From NCBI RefSeq assembly GCF_030142045.1, contig NZ_CP126242.1, forward strand, positions 744,001-808,000: a DNA stretch of 64,000 nt. Direction: 5' to 3'. The DNA comes from Arthrobacter sp. zg-Y919 (lineage in GTDB: Bacteria > Actinomycetota > Actinomycetes > Actinomycetales > Micrococcaceae). The notes below the pieces were generated by a model, which was given only the letters and a program-made list of their open reading frames with translations, made no database searches and was not told the DNA's origin. Shown piece after piece: positions 7,544 to 15,291 of the stretch (position 1 is its first letter; each line of letters begins with the position of its first letter). The position numbers and the translations under genes were made by a program.

Positions 7544-8836
7544 CTAGGCGCCAGTGGAGATGACGGTCTTGGTGCCGGTGGGCATCTCGGGAGTGGCATC
7601 CACGACGGCGGGGCCGCCCTTGGGCTTGTTCCCGCCGAAGCCGCGCATAAGGAGGCCGGTGATGGAGGGCTTGCCCTGGGTCTTGTTGTAGACGTCCAGG
7701 GCCACGGCCAGGAGCAGGACGAGGCCCTTGATGATGGAGGTCAGGTCAGCGCCGACGCCGAGCAGCTGCAGGCCGTTGTTCAGCACGGCCATCACCAGGC
7801 CGCCGACGATGGAGCCGACTACGGTGCCGACCCCGCCGGAGACGGCGGCCCCGCCGATGAAGACCGCGGCAATCGCATCCAGTTCCCAGTTGGTGCCGTC
7901 AAACGGACCGGAGGCAGTGGAGCGGGCCACGAAGATCATGCCGGCCAGCGCGGCCAGGATGGACATGTTCATCATGACCATGAAGTTCACCTTCTTGCCC
8001 TGGACACCGGAGAGCTCGGCAGCGTGCCGGTTGCCGCCCACGGCGTAGACGTGGCGGCCGAAGATGGTCTTGTTCGAGACAAAGCCGTAGAAGAGGACCA
8101 GTACGCCGAGAATGATGCCCGAGACCGGGAAAGAGGTCCCCGGGCGGCCGGTGGCGAAGAGGTACGTGGCGTACAGGATGACGGCGCAAAGCAGGCCGAT
8201 CTTGACCACGGGGACCCAGGTCGGTGCGTTGCCGGTGCCGAGCTTGGCGTTGCGGGCGCGCTTGCGCATTTCCCCGTAGACCACCGCCGCACACAGGATC
8301 AGGCCAAGCAGCAGGGTCAGGTTGTTGTACCCGGTGTCCGGGCCGATCTCCGGCAGGTAGCCGGCACCGATGAACTGGAATTCGCGGGGGACCGGCACGG
8401 TGTTGGACTTGCCGACCCACTGGTTGGCTCCGCGGAAGATCAGCATGCCGGCCAGCGTCACGATGAAGGCCGGGATGCCGATGTAGGCGACCCAGAAGCC
8501 CTGCCACGCGCCGATGGCCGCGCCGACCACCAGGCCGAGGAGGATGCCCATGTACCAGGGCAGGCCCCAGTCGCGCATGGCCATGGCGACAACGATGCCG
8601 GAAAAGGCCGCCACGGACCCGACCGAAAGGTCGATGTGGCCCGCGATGATCACGAAGACCATGCCCACGGCGAGGATCAGGATGTAGGAGTTGCCGTTGA
8701 ACAGGTTGATCATGTTCGTGGGAGTCAGGGTTTTGCCGCCGGTGAGGACCTGGAACAGGCCCACCAGGATGGCCAGGGCGAAGATCATCCCGAATTGACG
8801 GCCGTTGCCGCCCAGGAGTTGTTTGATGGCGTTCAT
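7544..8836 (-). CDS. mmsB: Multiple-monosaccharide ABC transporter permease (MmsB-like)
   Basis: The 430-residue membrane protein has about ten hydrophobic helices and the sugar-permease landmark [15 protein letters not shown] near residues 65-79, as in XylH/GguB-type permeases. The ATG overlaps the stop of the upstream ATPase gene (ATGA), and AGGAA lies 7 nt upstream, so I chose this start; the reading frame itself stays open farther upstream inside the ATPase gene. It forms the translocation channel with MmsA and receives sugar from the ChvE-like lipoprotein. Confidence 0.93.
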   Translation of the reverse strand: MNAIKQLLGGNGRQFGMIFALAILVGLFQVLTGGKTLTPTNMINLFNGNSYILILAVGMVFVIIAGHIDLSVGSVAAFSGIVVAMAMRDWGLPWYMGILLGLVVGAAIGAWQGFWVAYIGIPAFIVTLAGMLIFRGANQWVGKSNTVPVPREFQFIGAGYLPEIGPDTGYNNLTLLLGLILCAAVVYGEMRKRARNAKLGTGNAPTWVPVVKIGLLCAVILYATYLFATGRPGTSFPVSGIILGVLVLFYGFVSNKTIFGRHVYAVGGNRHAAELSGVQGKKVNFMVMMNMSILAALAGMIFVARSTASGPFDGTNWELDAIAAVFIGGAAVSGGVGTVVGSIVGGLVMAVLNNGLQLLGVGADLTSIIKGLVLLLAVALDVYNKTQGKPSITGLLMRGFGGNKPKGGPAVVDATPEMPTGTKTVISTGA

Positions 8837-10404
8837 GAAAGGGTTCCTTGAGTGGCGTAGTCGGCGGGCTTCCGGGCGGGGGAGGTCATGAGCCTCATGA
8901 GGTTCTCCTGGGTGGCTTCCGCCTGGGAGACCTCGCCGGTGATGGCACCTTCGAAGATGGTGTAGATGCGGTCCGAGAGGCCCAGGAGCTCCGGGAGCTC
9001 CGAAGAGATCACGATGATTCCCTTGCCCTGGTTCGCGAGCTGCTGGATGATTCCGTAGATTTCGTATTTGGCACCCACATCGATGCCGCGGGTCGGCTCG
9101 TCCAGGATCAGCAGGTCCGGGTCGGTGAACATCCACTTCGCCAGGACAACCTTCTGCTGGTTGCCGCCCGAGAGTTTGGAGACGCCTTCGTCCACGGTGG
9201 GTGCCTTGGTGTGCAGGCTCCTGCGGTACTCCTCCGCATAGCGGAATTCGGCGTCGTCGTCGACGACCAGTCCGCGGGTGATCTTCTTTAGATCCGCCGA
9301 GACCGTGGTGGCCTTGATGTCATCCAGGAGGTTCAGCCCAAGGGTCTTGCGGTCCTCGGTCACGTAAGCCAGGCCGTGGCGAATCGCCGAGTGGACGGTC
9401 TTGAGCGTGATCTCCTTGCCGTCCTTGATGATCTGGCCGGAAATGTAGTTGCCGTAGGAGCGGCCGAAGATGGACCGGGCGAGTTCGGTGCGGCCGGCAC
9501 CCATCAGGCCGGCGAATCCAACGATCTCTCCGCGGCGGACGTGGAAGTCGGAGCCCTTGGCGACCAGGCGGTCCGGAACTGTCGGATGACCCACGGTCCA
9601 GCCGCGGACCTCGAAGAATGTTTCACCGATCTGCGGGGTGTGGTCGGGGAACCGGGATTCCAGGGAGCGTCCAACCATGCCGCGGATAATGCGGTCTTCG
9701 TCGGCACCCTCGGCAGCGACGTCGATGGTTTCCACCGACCGGCCGTCGCGGATGATGGTGATCGAGTCCGCGATCTGCTCAATCTCATTGAGCTTGTGCG
9801 AGATCATGATGCAGGAGATGCCCTTGTCCCGCAGTCCGGACATCAGGCCCAGCAGGTGCTGGGAATCCGTCTCGTTGAGGGCGGCCGTGGGCTCGTCGAG
9901 GATCAGCAGCCGCACGCTCTTGTTCAGGGCCTTGGCGATCTCGACCAGCTGCTGCTTGCCGACGCCCAGGTCCTTGATGGGGGTGGTGGGGTCTTCCTTC
10001 AGTCCCACCCGTTCCATCAGGTCGAGGGTGTCGAAGTTGACCTTGTCCCAGTCGATGACGCCGAACCGGGTGGGTTCATTGCCCAGGAAAATATTCTCCG
10101 CAATGGAGAGCTCGGGGATGAGCGCGAGTTCCTGGTGGATGATGGCAATTCCGGCTGCCTCACTGGAGCGGATATCCCGGAACTGTACGGGCTCGCCCTG
10201 GAAAACAATCTCTCCGGTGTATGTGCCGTGGGGATAAACGCCGGAAAGGACCTTCATCAGGGTGGATTTACCGGCACCGTTTTCACCGCAGATAGCGTGG
10301 ATTTCACCGGCACGGACGTTAAGTGAAACGTCTGCGAGGGCTTTGACTCCAGGGAATTCCTTGGTGATGGAGTGCATTTCAAGAATGAATGGACTACCCG
10401 ACAT
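8833..10404 (-). CDS. mmsA: Multiple-monosaccharide ABC transporter ATP-binding protein (MmsA-like, two ATPase domains)
   Basis: It powers monosaccharide uptake. Two fused ABC domains are visible. The first has Walker [10 protein letters not shown] near residues 40-48 and Walker [12 protein letters not shown]. The second has the signature LSGGNQQKV and Walker [15 protein letters not shown], and its P-loop is degenerate ([10 protein letters not shown]), as is normal for sugar-type double ATPases. At 523 residues it is of usual length. The ATG at 10404 lies 8 nt after AGGGG, whereas the ATG at 10410 is too close to it. The Shine-Dalgarno is buried in a hairpin (see separate entry). Confidence 0.93.
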   Translation of the reverse strand: MSGSPFILEMHSITKEFPGVKALADVSLNVRAGEIHAICGENGAGKSTLMKVLSGVYPHGTYTGEIVFQGEPVQFRDIRSSEAAGIAIIHQELALIPELSIAENIFLGNEPTRFGVIDWDKVNFDTLDLMERVGLKEDPTTPIKDLGVGKQQLVEIAKALNKSVRLLILDEPTAALNETDSQHLLGLMSGLRDKGISCIMISHKLNEIEQIADSITIIRDGRSVETIDVAAEGADEDRIIRGMVGRSLESRFPDHTPQIGETFFEVRGWTVGHPTVPDRLVAKGSDFHVRRGEIVGFAGLMGAGRTELARSIFGRSYGNYISGQIIKDGKEITLKTVHSAIRHGLAYVTEDRKTLGLNLLDDIKATTVSADLKKITRGLVVDDDAEFRYAEEYRRSLHTKAPTVDEGVSKLSGGNQQKVVLAKWMFTDPDLLILDEPTRGIDVGAKYEIYGIIQQLANQGKGIIVISSELPELLGLSDRIYTIFEGAITGEVSQAEATQENLMRLMTSPARKPADYATQGTLS

Positions 10405-10412
10405 GCGCATTG

Positions 10413-10433
10413 CCCCTGCCGTGGTGGCAGGGG
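10413..10433 (-). promoter_or_regulatory. Hairpin sequestering the mmsA Shine-Dalgarno
   Basis: On the transcript, CCCCTGCC pairs perfectly with GGCAGGGG across a 5-nt loop. The 3' arm contains the AGGGG that would bind the ribosome for mmsA. Such a stem just before the start codon should limit translation unless it is opened by a ribosome, protein, ligand or temperature. What opens it is unknown. Confidence 0.5.
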
Positions 10434-10510
10434 GCGCGTCGCGCGCCTACTGCCGGAGCTGCTTCTGCTGCTCGCATGAGTGCCTCCGTGTGACCTCTTT
10501 GTCGTGATAT

Positions 10511-10527
10511 GGCCCACAGGGTGGGCC
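10511..10527 (-). repeat. Inverted repeat near the 5' end of the mmsA leader
   Basis: A perfect 7-bp inverted repeat GGCCCAC-AGG-GTGGGCC lies just downstream of the predicted transcription start of the sugar importer operon. It could be a DNA operator for the neighbouring ROK regulator or a second RNA stem of the roughly 125-nt leader. Confidence 0.45.
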
Positions 10528-10535
10528 GATAAGGA

Positions 10536-10565
10536 AGTTAACATGGTCACAGGCACTGCCGTCAA
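10536..10565 (-). promoter_or_regulatory. Predicted promoter of mmsA-mmsB-chvE
   Basis: On the minus strand a good -35 box TTGACG (10565-10560) is followed, after 18-19 bp, by TTAACT/TAACTT as a fair -10 box. A small palindrome, TCAAG-T-CTTGA (10562-10572), overlaps the -35 box and is a candidate operator for the ROK repressor encoded upstream. Confidence 0.5.
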
Positions 10566-10579
10566 GTCTTGAACGCATT

Positions 10580-10615
10580 CCCCCGGATTGACGGTAAGTT
10601 TTTGAAGTCCGGGGG
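10580..10615 (-). terminator. Hairpin after the ROK regulator gene
   Basis: CCCCCGGA pairs perfectly with TCCGGGGG across a 20-nt loop, 27 bases past the end of the ROK gene. No U-tract follows on the minus strand. It may end the regulator transcript so that the importer is transcribed mainly from its own promoter. Confidence 0.4.
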
Positions 10616-10641
10616 AGGGTGCCCCACGGCCGCGCGGCAGG

Positions 10642-11859
10642 CTATGCGGCGGCGGCGCCCTGCTCCTGCAGGACGAGCGCCGCTGCGCCCAGCGCCTCCG
10701 CCCGGTCTCCGAGGGAGGACATAAGCACCGTCGACGTTTCACCCACGAGGGGGACGGTGTGCCGGAGCAGTCCGCGGCGGATTGGGTCCAGGAAGGTGTC
10801 GCCCAGCCCGGTCAGAGACCCGCCGATGATGATGAGCTCCGGATTCAGGGTGTTGGCGAGGTTGGCGGCTGCCCGGCCCACCGCTGCGCCGGCGTCCTCA
10901 ATGACGCGCAGGGTGGCCGGGTCCTTTTCGGCGGCCTGCGAAATGATGTCCGTGGTGGTGACAACCCGGTTGGCGGCGCGGCTGAGCAGCTCGATCATGA
11001 TGGACGTGGAGGCGATGGTTTCCAGGCAGCCGCGGTTGCCACAGCGGCAGATTAATCCGTGGTCGAAGATGGTGGCGTGGCCGATTTCGCCGGTGACGCC
11101 GACATTGCCGTAATACAGCGACCCGTTGATCACCAATCCCGCACCGATGCCTGAGGCAACCTTGACGAAGATCAGGTTTTCCGTACAGCCGTGCGGTCCC
11201 CAGGTCACCTCGGCCAACGCCCCCAGGTTGGCGTCGTTGTCGACGAAAACGGGTACGCCCAGCCGGTCGGCGAGGTCCTCGCGCATGTTGATTCCGACCC
11301 ACTCGGGCAGGATCGCGCCCTGGACCACAGTGCCGGTCCGCCGGTCGATGGGGCCGGGGATGCCGACGCCGGCCCCCAGGACCGCGCTGCGGTCCACGCC
11401 CTGGCGGCGCAGGAGGCTGGCCAGCAGGGCTGCTGCGGTGTCCATGCCTTCGGCCGCGGTGTGGCCCAGCGGCAGCGGGACGGACTCCTCCTGGAGGATC
11501 CTGCGGCCGAGGGAGGCGAGGACCACCCGGACGTGCCGCCGGCCGATGTCGATGCCGGCAGCGACGGCCCCTGAATCGTTGAGCCGGACGGATAACGCGC
11601 GGCGTCCGGAACTGGTGGTCGGCTCGGTGACCACCAGCCGGTGTTCGTTCATCACCCGCACGATGTTGGAGACGGTGGCGCCGGAAAGGCCGGTCTGGCG
11701 GGAAAGTTCAGCCTGGGTCTGTGGTCCGGATTCCAGCAGCGCATCAATGATGCGCTGCCGGTTGCGTTCGCGGAGGGCGCTCTGGGAACCCGGTCGAGGG
11801 GTGTTGGTTCCGGGCGTTCGGGCGGTCCTCAACGGCGAGGATGGATCGGCTGGCATCAA
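10642..11859 (-). CDS. ROK family transcriptional regulator
   Basis: Residues 30-75 form a winged helix-turn-helix (QRIIDALLESGPQTQAELSR, then GLSGATVSNIVR). The rest is a ROK sugar-kinase-like domain with the zinc-binding CxCGNxGCxE motif (CRCGNRGCLE, near residues 270-279). XylR/NagC-type ROK regulators usually repress neighbouring sugar-uptake genes and release DNA when the sugar or its phosphate binds. It lies directly upstream of the mmsA-mmsB-chvE importer on the same strand, which makes that operon its likely target. An inverted repeat just before its start codon suggests self-regulation. Confidence 0.9.
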   Translation of the reverse strand: MMPADPSSPLRTARTPGTNTPRPGSQSALRERNRQRIIDALLESGPQTQAELSRQTGLSGATVSNIVRVMNEHRLVVTEPTTSSGRRALSVRLNDSGAVAAGIDIGRRHVRVVLASLGRRILQEESVPLPLGHTAAEGMDTAAALLASLLRRQGVDRSAVLGAGVGIPGPIDRRTGTVVQGAILPEWVGINMREDLADRLGVPVFVDNDANLGALAEVTWGPHGCTENLIFVKVASGIGAGLVINGSLYYGNVGVTGEIGHATIFDHGLICRCGNRGCLETIASTSIMIELLSRAANRVVTTTDIISQAAEKDPATLRVIEDAGAAVGRAAANLANTLNPELIIIGGSLTGLGDTFLDPIRRGLLRHTVPLVGETSTVLMSSLGDRAEALGAAALVLQEQGAAAA

Positions 11860-11861
11860 TT

Positions 11862-11883
11862 AAGAGTGCTACATCACACTCTT
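11862..11883. promoter_or_regulatory. Inverted repeat before the ROK gene (candidate autoregulatory operator)
   Basis: AAGAGTG-N8-CACTCTT is a perfect 7-bp inverted repeat starting 3 bases before the ROK start codon. A TTGACT box (-35-like, minus strand) lies immediately upstream at 11884-11889. Position and symmetry fit an operator, but a weak terminator for the carbonic anhydrase gene is also possible. Confidence 0.45.
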
Positions 11884-11906
11884 GCAGTCAAGAAGTGAAC
11901 GCAAGC

Positions 11907-12434
11907 CTAGGACTGAGCCGCGACCGCGGCACGGTGGTCCGCCGCCGTCTGCCGGTAGTTCTCCGCGTTCGCCTGCACGCCGGCGAATTCCTCGTCCGTG
12001 AGGGGACGGCGTACCTTGGCCGGCATCCCCGCCACCAGGGACCGCGGCGGTACCACGGTGCCTTCCAGGACCAGGGCCCCGGCGGCCACCAGGGAACCTG
12101 CCCCGATCACGGCTCCATTCATGATGGTCGCGCTCATCCCGATGAGGCAGTCATCCTCGACCGTGCAGCCGTGCACCACGGCGTTGTGCCCGATACTCAC
12201 CCGTTCACCCACCGACGTCGGAAAGCCGGGGTCCGCGTGCAGGACCACATTGTCCTGGAGGTTGCTGCCGGCGCCCACAGTGATGCTGTTGGAATCGGCG
12301 CGTACGCAGACGCCGTAGAAGGCGCTCGACCCGGCGGCCATGCTGACGTCGCCGATCAGCGAGGCGGTGGGGGCGAGGAAAACGCTCGGATCAATGGACG
12401 GGGCCTTGCCCCGGAATTCAATAATGTGTGCCAT
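11907..12434 (-). CDS. Gamma-class carbonic anhydrase family protein
   Basis: The 175-residue protein is a left-handed beta-helix with hexapeptide repeats (IGDVS, VGAGSNL, IGHNAV, IGMSAT, IGAGSLV), about residues 10-140, and a short helical C-terminus, as in YrdA/PaaY/gamma-CA trimers. Metal-binding histidines are visible in VVLHAD, IGHNAV and VVHGC. Reversible CO2 hydration is possible, but many such homologues have no measured activity. The ATG at MAHIIEF gives normal family length, although the frame is open farther upstream. Confidence 0.87.
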   Translation of the reverse strand: MAHIIEFRGKAPSIDPSVFLAPTASLIGDVSMAAGSSAFYGVCVRADSNSITVGAGSNLQDNVVLHADPGFPTSVGERVSIGHNAVVHGCTVEDDCLIGMSATIMNGAVIGAGSLVAAGALVLEGTVVPPRSLVAGMPAKVRRPLTDEEFAGVQANAENYRQTAADHRAAVAAQS

Positions 12435-12465
12435 GCCACCCAGCGTAGCGCTGCCGGTACGGGCC

Positions 12466-13338
12466 TTAGTTGAAGACGATCGTGCGCCGGCCGTCCAGCA
12501 GCACCCGGTGCTCGGCATGCCACTGCACCGCCTTGGAGAGCGCGCGGCCCTCGACGTCGCTGCCCAGCGCGGCCAGCTGGGCGGCCGAACGGGCGTGGTC
12601 CACGCGGATGACTTCCTGCTCAATGATGGGACCCTCGTCCAGGTCCGAGGTGACGTAGTGGGCGGTGGCGCCGATGAGCTTCACCCCGCGGGCATGGGCC
12701 TGGTGGTACGGCCTGGCGCCCTTGAAGGATGGGAGGAAGGAGTGATGGATGTTGATCGCTCTGCCGGAAAGCTCCCGGCAGAGGTCGTTGCTCAGGATCT
12801 GCATGTAGCGGGCCAGGACCACCAGTTCAATGTCCAGCTCTGCCATCAGGGAACGCAGCCGGTCCTCGGCCTCGCCTTTGGTATCCGCGGTGACGGGAAT
12901 GTGGTGGAACGGCACGCCGTAAAAGTCCGCAAGGGACTCCAGATCGCGGTGGTTGGAGACGATGGCCGGGATGTCGATGGGCAGCGTTCCGGCACGCTGC
13001 TGGAACAGCAGGTCATTGAGGCAGTGGCCGGACTTCGACGCCATGATCAGGGTGCGGGTCCGGCGGCCGGCGCGGTGGAGCTCCCAGTCCATGCCGAACG
13101 TGGACGCCGTTGCAGCGAGTTCCGCCTGGACCTGTTCGTAGGAGCGGGGGGAGGTGAAATCCACCCGCATGAAGAACGAACCGGTTTCGGGGCTGCCGTA
13201 CTGCGCGGACTCGGTGATGTTGCCCTCGGCCGCCACGAGTGACGCGCTGACGGCATGGACAATTCCCGGGCGGTCGGGGCAGGACAGCGTCAGGGTGTAG
13301 GCATTGGGGGACGCGGGCGTGCCGGGAGGCGGAATCAT
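12466..13338 (-). CDS. purU: Formyltetrahydrofolate deformylase
   Basis: PurU hydrolyses 10-formyl-THF to THF and formate, balancing one-carbon pools and supplying formate for purine synthesis. An N-terminal ACT domain (about residues 12-85, TLSCPDRPGIVHAVSASL) is followed by a formyltransferase-type domain with the conserved HHSFLPSFKGARPYHQA segment and a terminal TAHYVTSDLDEGPII. The length of 290 residues is standard. The ATG has AAGG 9 nt upstream; a GTG three codons earlier is possible. Nearby glyA-folD makes this a one-carbon neighbourhood. Confidence 0.94.
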   Translation of the reverse strand: MIPPPGTPASPNAYTLTLSCPDRPGIVHAVSASLVAAEGNITESAQYGSPETGSFFMRVDFTSPRSYEQVQAELAATASTFGMDWELHRAGRRTRTLIMASKSGHCLNDLLFQQRAGTLPIDIPAIVSNHRDLESLADFYGVPFHHIPVTADTKGEAEDRLRSLMAELDIELVVLARYMQILSNDLCRELSGRAINIHHSFLPSFKGARPYHQAHARGVKLIGATAHYVTSDLDEGPIIEQEVIRVDHARSAAQLAALGSDVEGRALSKAVQWHAEHRVLLDGRRTIVFN

Positions 13339-13392
13339 GTCTGTCACCCTTGCAAGGTTACCGGTTTGGGCGCCCTGGCCTACTGTGGGCAC

Positions 13393-13929
13393 ATGGATGT
13401 GATGTTCCTGCCTTTTTCGGACAAGGACGAGGGAGAGCTGGTCCGTTTTCTCACCACCAACAGCTTTCCGTACCACCGGATCAAGGCACCGTCCGAAGGC
13501 CTGGTGCGGCGCCTCATGATCGAAGGACGCTTCGACAGCGACGGCGTCCGTACCTTCTGGGTGTTCGGCGACAACCAGCGCATGGGCCTGGTCATCCTCG
13601 AGGACCTGGGGACAAACACTCCGATGCTGGATCTGCGGCTGGTGGAGAAATTCCGGGGACGGGGAAACGGGGTACCGGTGACGAAAGCGCTGACGGGAAT
13701 GGTGTTCACCGCTTACCCCGATTCGAACCGGTTCGCGGGCCGGATGCGGGAGGACAACATTGCCATGCGGAAGACCCTGCTGCGGTCGGGGTTCCTGAAG
13801 GAAGCCCACCACCGGGAGGACTGGCCGCTGGAGGACGGGCGGAGAGTGGCAACGGTGGTTTACGCCATCCTCCGCCGGGACTGGGAGCAGGGCACGGTTA
13901 CTGCTTTTGAGTGGGAAGAGCTTCAGTAG
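13393..13929 (+). CDS. GNAT-type acetyltransferase
   Basis: The 178-residue protein shows the GNAT fold order. Its acetyl-CoA-binding turn is represented by KFRGRGNG (about residues 81-88; compare R/Q-x-x-G-x-G/A), and it has the late N-x-A-M-R-x-L-x-x-x-G-F pattern (NIAMRKTLLRSGF, about 122-134). Substrate is unknown. A TACTGT -10-like box ends 6 nt before the ATG and there is no Shine-Dalgarno, so it may be leaderless. Its 3' end overlaps the converging flavoprotein gene by 32 bases. Confidence 0.82.
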   Translation: MDVMFLPFSDKDEGELVRFLTTNSFPYHRIKAPSEGLVRRLMIEGRFDSDGVRTFWVFGDNQRMGLVILEDLGTNTPMLDLRLVEKFRGRGNGVPVTKALTGMVFTAYPDSNRFAGRMREDNIAMRKTLLRSGFLKEAHHREDWPLEDGRRVATVVYAILRRDWEQGTVTAFEWEELQ

Positions 13930-14974
13930 CCAGCTGCCTCACAGCGGCCAAAGCCGCGGCCCGGCCGGCGCGGGTGGCCCCGAGCGTCGAGGAAGATTCA
14001 CCGTAGCCCACCAGCAGCAACCGGGGTTCGCGCACCACCCGCACCCCGTCCATCCGGATGCCGCCGCCGGGCTCGCGCAGGTGGAGGGGTGCCAGATGGT
14101 CCAGGGCGGCCCGGAAACCGGTGGCCCACAGCACGGAGTCGACCGGCTCCGCGGACCCGTCGGCGAAGACCACGCCGCCTTCGTTGAGGCGGCGGATGGG
14201 TCCGCGGGAAACCAGGATCCCGTCCTCGATGCCCCGGCGGTATTCCTCGGTCAGCGGCAGGCCGGTGGCCGAAACCACGCTCAGCGGCGGCAGGCCGGCA
14301 CGGGTCCGCGCGCCGACTTTCGCCTCCACCGCCCGTCCCCACTCGGCGTCGAACGGGCGGAGCGTGAACTCCGGCGGCCGGCGGGTGGACCAGACGGTGG
14401 CAACGCCCGCCCGGTGCAGCTGCAGCAGGAACTGGACCGCCGAGGTCCCGCCACCGACCACCAGGACCCTCTGCCCGGCGAATTCGTCCACCGAACGGAA
14501 ATCACGGGTATGCAGCTGCCGGCCCTGGAAGGTCTCCCGTCCGGGGTAGTAGGGCCAGTACGGGCGGTCCCAGGTTCCGGTGGCGTTGATGACGGTCCGG
14601 GCCTGCCAGCCGCGCCCGTCCGCCGCCCGGACAGCCAGCCGGCCGCCGTCGCCCTCCGCCACAGCAGCCACGGCAACCGGACGGACGACGTCGAAGCCAA
14701 ACGTGCGCTCATACTCCCCGTAATAGCGGGTGACGACGGCGGACGCGGGTTCGCTGGGATCGGGTGCGCCGAGCGGCATGCCCGGCAGGTCGTGCAGGGC
14801 ATGCGCGGCCCCGAAGGTAAGGGAATCCCAGCGGTGCCGCCAGGCCCCGCCCGGGCCGGGATTTGCGTCCAGCACGGTAAAACCGGCGCCGGGTTCCAGG
14901 CCGCGGCGGCGCAGATGGTAGGCGGCGCTGAGCCCGGCCTGCCCGGCCCCGATCACCAGTACATCCGTCTCCAT
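13898..14974 (-). CDS. FAD/NAD(P)-binding monooxygenase-like oxidoreductase
   Basis: This flavoprotein resembles flavin-containing monooxygenases of the CzcO/TrkA-like type. The FAD site VIGAGQAGLSAAYHL is at about residues 7-21 and the NAD(P) site VVGGGTSAVQFL near 172-183, with the linking WDSLTF and TGTW motifs between them. At 358 residues it is on the short side for the group. It may oxidise a heteroatom-containing small molecule, but the substrate is unknown. It runs convergently into the acetyltransferase gene. Confidence 0.82.
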   Translation of the reverse strand: METDVLVIGAGQAGLSAAYHLRRRGLEPGAGFTVLDANPGPGGAWRHRWDSLTFGAAHALHDLPGMPLGAPDPSEPASAVVTRYYGEYERTFGFDVVRPVAVAAVAEGDGGRLAVRAADGRGWQARTVINATGTWDRPYWPYYPGRETFQGRQLHTRDFRSVDEFAGQRVLVVGGGTSAVQFLLQLHRAGVATVWSTRRPPEFTLRPFDAEWGRAVEAKVGARTRAGLPPLSVVSATGLPLTEEYRRGIEDGILVSRGPIRRLNEGGVVFADGSAEPVDSVLWATGFRAALDHLAPLHLREPGGGIRMDGVRVVREPRLLLVGYGESSSTLGATRAGRAAALAAVRQLATEALPTQKQ

Positions 14975-15025
14975 CCGTACCTCCCTTTCGTCGAATCCTA
15001 ACCATCCCGGCGGAGGCCCTATTCC

Positions 15026-15066
15026 GGCAGGCCCTGCCCCCGGGGGGCAGGCCCTGCCCCCGGGGG
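15026..15066. repeat. Two tandem copies of a 20-bp palindromic GC repeat
   Basis: Two back-to-back copies of a 20-bp unit starting GGCAGGCCCTGCCCCCGGGG lie between the flavoprotein start and the glyA riboswitch. The junction forms a strong inverted repeat, CCTGCCCCC against GGGGGCAGG. No gene or known operator explains it. Confidence 0.7.
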
Positions 15067-15077
15067 ACAGGGGAGGC

Positions 15078-15083
15078 TAGGAT
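15078..15083 (+). promoter_or_regulatory. Predicted -10 box of glyA-folD
   Basis: TAGGAT lies about 7 nt before the first base of the ZTP aptamer, so a transcript would begin almost exactly at the riboswitch. No good -35 box is present at 16-18 bp. Confidence 0.5.
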
Positions 15084-15090
15084 GGAAAAC

Positions 15091-15184
15091 GCCGCGACTG
15101 GCGTCAGGTGGATTACCACCAGGAAGCGGCACGGCACCCCCTCAGGGTGTCTTCACGACCACGGATCGCACGCCTGGGCCGCGG
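15091..15184 (+). promoter_or_regulatory. ZTP/ZMP (pfl) riboswitch controlling glyA-folD
   Basis: The conserved elements of the pfl aptamer are present in order. A first stem GCCGC...GCGGC encloses GACTGGCG, then the small hairpin CAGGTGG-ATT-ACCACC and AGGAAGCGG. A variable insert follows (hairpin CACCC...GGGTG, 15134-15149), and then the distal CGCCTGGGC near 15171-15179. This class senses the purine intermediate ZMP or ZTP, which accumulates when 10-formyl-THF is short, and turns on folate and one-carbon genes such as glyA and folD, exactly the genes downstream. The expression platform lies in 15185-15285; I cannot decide whether it acts on transcription or translation. Confidence 0.88.
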
Positions 15185-15291
15185 GTCACGCTCGAAACTG
15201 TCTGCCATGCCCGCAGAGTCTGTTCCGCGGACCCCTGCTGTGCACGGACGGGTAGCCTGACCTATAGAGAACCCCTTCCCAGGAGATCCAT

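Noticed and set aside
8837..9136. Long N-terminal extension of the MmsB permease
   Set aside because: The open frame upstream lies inside the MmsA gene in another frame; the ATGA-coupled ATG with AGGAA upstream gives normal permease length.
10536..10555. CRP-like half site (TGTGA) between the predicted -35 and -10 of mmsA
   Set aside because: The second half (TAACT) matches poorly, so it is likely chance.
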